From NCBI RefSeq assembly GCF_005063415.1, contig NZ_SUEG01000004.1, forward strand, positions 1 through 64,000: a DNA stretch of 64,000 nucleotides, given 5' to 3'. Below are positions 62,959 to 64,000 of the stretch, piece by piece. Numbering within the stretch: position 1 is the first letter of the stretch; each line of letters starts with the position of its first letter. The DNA is from Mesorhizobium sp. (GTDB lineage Bacteria > Pseudomonadota > Alphaproteobacteria > Rhizobiales > Rhizobiaceae). A program made the translations under genes and the position numbers. The notes under the pieces are model-generated. The model saw nothing but the letters and a program-made list of their open reading frames with translations, was not told the origin of the DNA and made no database searches.

Positions 62959-63148
62959 GTCGGCGCTGCCCCTCATTGCCCTCCCGGGGCATTTCTCCCC
63001 GTATAGTGACGGGGAGAAAGATCCTGTCACCAACGATTTCGCCAATTATCGGCGTTGCAGGAAAGGCGCAGCCGTCGCGGCAGGCCCCCTTCTCCCCGTC
63101 ACGATACGGGGAGAAGATGCCGGCAGGCAGATGAGGGGCGGCGCCGAC
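62959..63148. repeat. RIME-like mosaic inverted-repeat element
   Basis: A 190-bp intergenic element bounded by GTCGGCGCTGCCCCTCAT (62959-62976) and ATGAGGGGCGGCGCCGAC (63131-63148), which are inverted copies. Inside are two further perfect hairpins, TTCTCCCCGT-ATAGTG-ACGGGGAGAA and CTTCTCCCCGT-CACGAT-ACGGGGAGAAG, again mirror images. This layout is typical of rhizobial intergenic mosaic elements. It fills nearly the whole 321-bp gap between the DUF1989-GcvT and soxG genes, and I see no gene there. Confidence 0.8.
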
Positions 63149-63157
63149 GCAGACAGT

Positions 63158-63787
63158 TTACCCCAATTCCTCGGAATGCCTGATATCGACGCCATACTCC
63201 GCGGCGGCATCGAGCATCGTATGCCACAGGCTTTCGGCAAAGGTTGCAAATACCAGAAGATTGAACACCGCCTGTCCATCCGGCCGGTCATTGCCGCGCC
63301 AGAGATTGACGCTGGTGTGATCGACCGAGGTCGCCGCGGCGGTGCCGGCCGGGAACGCCGCCGGGTGCAGGTCCAGCGACGACAGTTTGGCCAGAATCGC
63401 GCGCGCCTTTTCTCCCGAGACGCTGATCAGCGCGCGGGCATCCGACTGGTCGGACAGCGAGCCGGATTGCGCAAACGCCTGGCTCAGCGGTTCGATCGCG
63501 TGCTTGCCGCCGTTGCACAGGACCAGGAACTGATCCGGTCCCGACCAGATCAGCGTAGCGTCGGCAACTCGGACCGCCTTGGGCGTTCCCGGGGCGGCAA
63601 CGCCGAAGCGGGTTTCGGCAGCCTTCGCCAGTTCTGCTGCTTTGCCGCGCCGCGCCATCACCTGGATCAGGTCGAAATTGCGGATCTCGGTGAGCGATAC
63701 GCCGGCCGCCGTGCCGCGCGCGCCACAGGCGCCGACGACAAGGGCGTGCTCCAGCGGACTGCGGGCAATCCAGGAAAACTCAGCCAC
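63158..63787 (-). CDS. soxG: Sarcosine oxidase gamma subunit
   Basis: About 209 residues, starting FSWIARSPLEHALVVGA and including SLTEIRNFDLIQVMARRG, LIWSGPDQFLVLC and the terminal NLLVFATFAESLWHTMLDAA, which identify SoxG of heterotetrameric sarcosine oxidase. The complex oxidatively demethylates sarcosine to glycine, producing methylene-tetrahydrofolate and peroxide. I choose GTG 63787 with GGAGGA eight bases upstream, overlapping the soxA stop by 8 bp. ATGs at 63802 and 63838 are alternatives within the soxA end. Confidence 0.87.
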   Translation of the reverse strand: MAEFSWIARSPLEHALVVGACGARGTAAGVSLTEIRNFDLIQVMARRGKAAELAKAAETRFGVAAPGTPKAVRVADATLIWSGPDQFLVLCNGGKHAIEPLSQAFAQSGSLSDQSDARALISVSGEKARAILAKLSSLDLHPAAFPAGTAAATSVDHTSVNLWRGNDRPDGQAVFNLLVFATFAESLWHTMLDAAAEYGVDIRHSEELG

Positions 63788-64000
63788 GCTGGCGTCCTCC
63801 ATCCGGATCGTAGAAGACGGGACTGCATAGCTCGACATCGTAATCTTCGCCGCGCAGCGGATCATGGGCATGGACAATCTCGCCAATCCGCTCGCGGCCG
63901 CGCTCGACCAGGCCAAGCCCGATCCACTGGTCGAGCATGGGCGAAAAGCAGACCGAGGTGACGTAGCCCTGGTCGTTATCGGGACCGGGTGTCTTGTCCT
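63780..64000 (-). CDS. soxA: Sarcosine oxidase alpha subunit, C-terminal end (continues beyond window)
   Basis: The last 73 codons of a gene that begins past base 64000. The translation includes GYVTSVCFSPMLDQWIGLGL, VERGRERIGEIVHAHDPLRG and VELCSPVFYDPDGGRQRG before TGA at 63782-63780. The pattern of Gly-x-Val-Thr-Ser, Ile-Ala/Gly-Leu-Leu and Pro-Val-Phe-Tyr-Asp is that of the SoxA (GcvT-like) C-terminus. The stop overlaps the soxG start, as usual in soxBDAG operons. Confidence 0.85.
   Translation of the reverse strand, partial: DKTPGPDNDQGYVTSVCFSPMLDQWIGLGLVERGRERIGEIVHAHDPLRGEDYDVELCSPVFYDPDGGRQRG

Overview
The window looks like chromosomal sequence of a rhizobial alphaproteobacterium, most likely Mesorhizobium or a close Phyllobacteriaceae relative. 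This is inferred from high GC, dense ABC sugar-transport operons, an erythritol-type (ery) locus, a periplasmic PaoABC aldehyde oxidoreductase, a type-II lumazine synthase behind an FMN riboswitch, and palindromic intergenic repeats of the rhizobial kind. I found no rRNA, tRNA, IS element, phage gene or CRISPR array. Almost everything is catabolic or transport accessory metabolism.

Layout. (1) 1-2.1 kb: the 3' part of a pseudouridine-5'-phosphate glycosidase gene, converging on an FAD-linked oxidase. (2) 2.2-9.65 kb (minus): a tightly coupled five-gene operon of SWIM zinc finger, DUF5691, MoxR-type AAA ATPase, DUF5682 and vWA protein. This is an uncharacterised MoxR-vWA system and the best candidate here for undescribed biology. 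(3) 9.8-16.3 kb (minus): a sugar operon with a LacI-type regulator interrupted by an in-frame TGA, a CUT1 ABC importer, and a GH63/mannosylglycerate-hydrolase-like enzyme. (4) 16.5-28.3 kb (plus): a ten-gene polyol operon matching rhizobial/Brucella erythritol loci: SorC regulator (EryD-like), five-component ABC transporter with two unequal ATPases, EryA-like kinase, a 2-hydroxyacid dehydrogenase, and EryB- and EryC-like enzymes.

(5) 28.3-34.1 kb: accessory tetrose-phosphate genes. These are class II aldolase (minus), then DeoR regulator, TpiA and RpiB (plus). Facing them is an FMN riboswitch followed by ribH, dhaK and dhaL (minus). (6) 34.2-39.2 kb (minus): AraC regulator plus paoABC molybdoenzyme. 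(7) 39.4-48.7 kb: mtnK-mtnA divergent from a CUT2 ABC transporter across a perfect 29-bp palindrome, followed by a convergent SorC regulator and fused aldolase/short-chain dehydrogenase. Together they suggest salvage of a 5-substituted ribose through an aldolase (DHAP-shunt-like) route. (8) 48.9-49.45 kb: parD with a doubly frameshifted parE. (9) 49.6-56.7 kb: acyl-CoA synthetase, then a TetR gene with a 38-bp palindrome and an RND efflux adaptor and pump. (10) 56.7-64 kb: aldehyde dehydrogenase, amino-acid permease, DUF1989-GcvT fusion, soxG and the end of soxA, i.e. methylated-amine catabolism with C1 transfer.

The recurring theme is small phosphorylated sugars feeding central metabolism: the ery, tpi, rpiB, fba and dhaKL genes all handle C3/C4 phosphates, and the mtn/aldolase cluster would also release DHAP. 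Functional calls come from protein motifs and gene context read by eye. No database search was possible.
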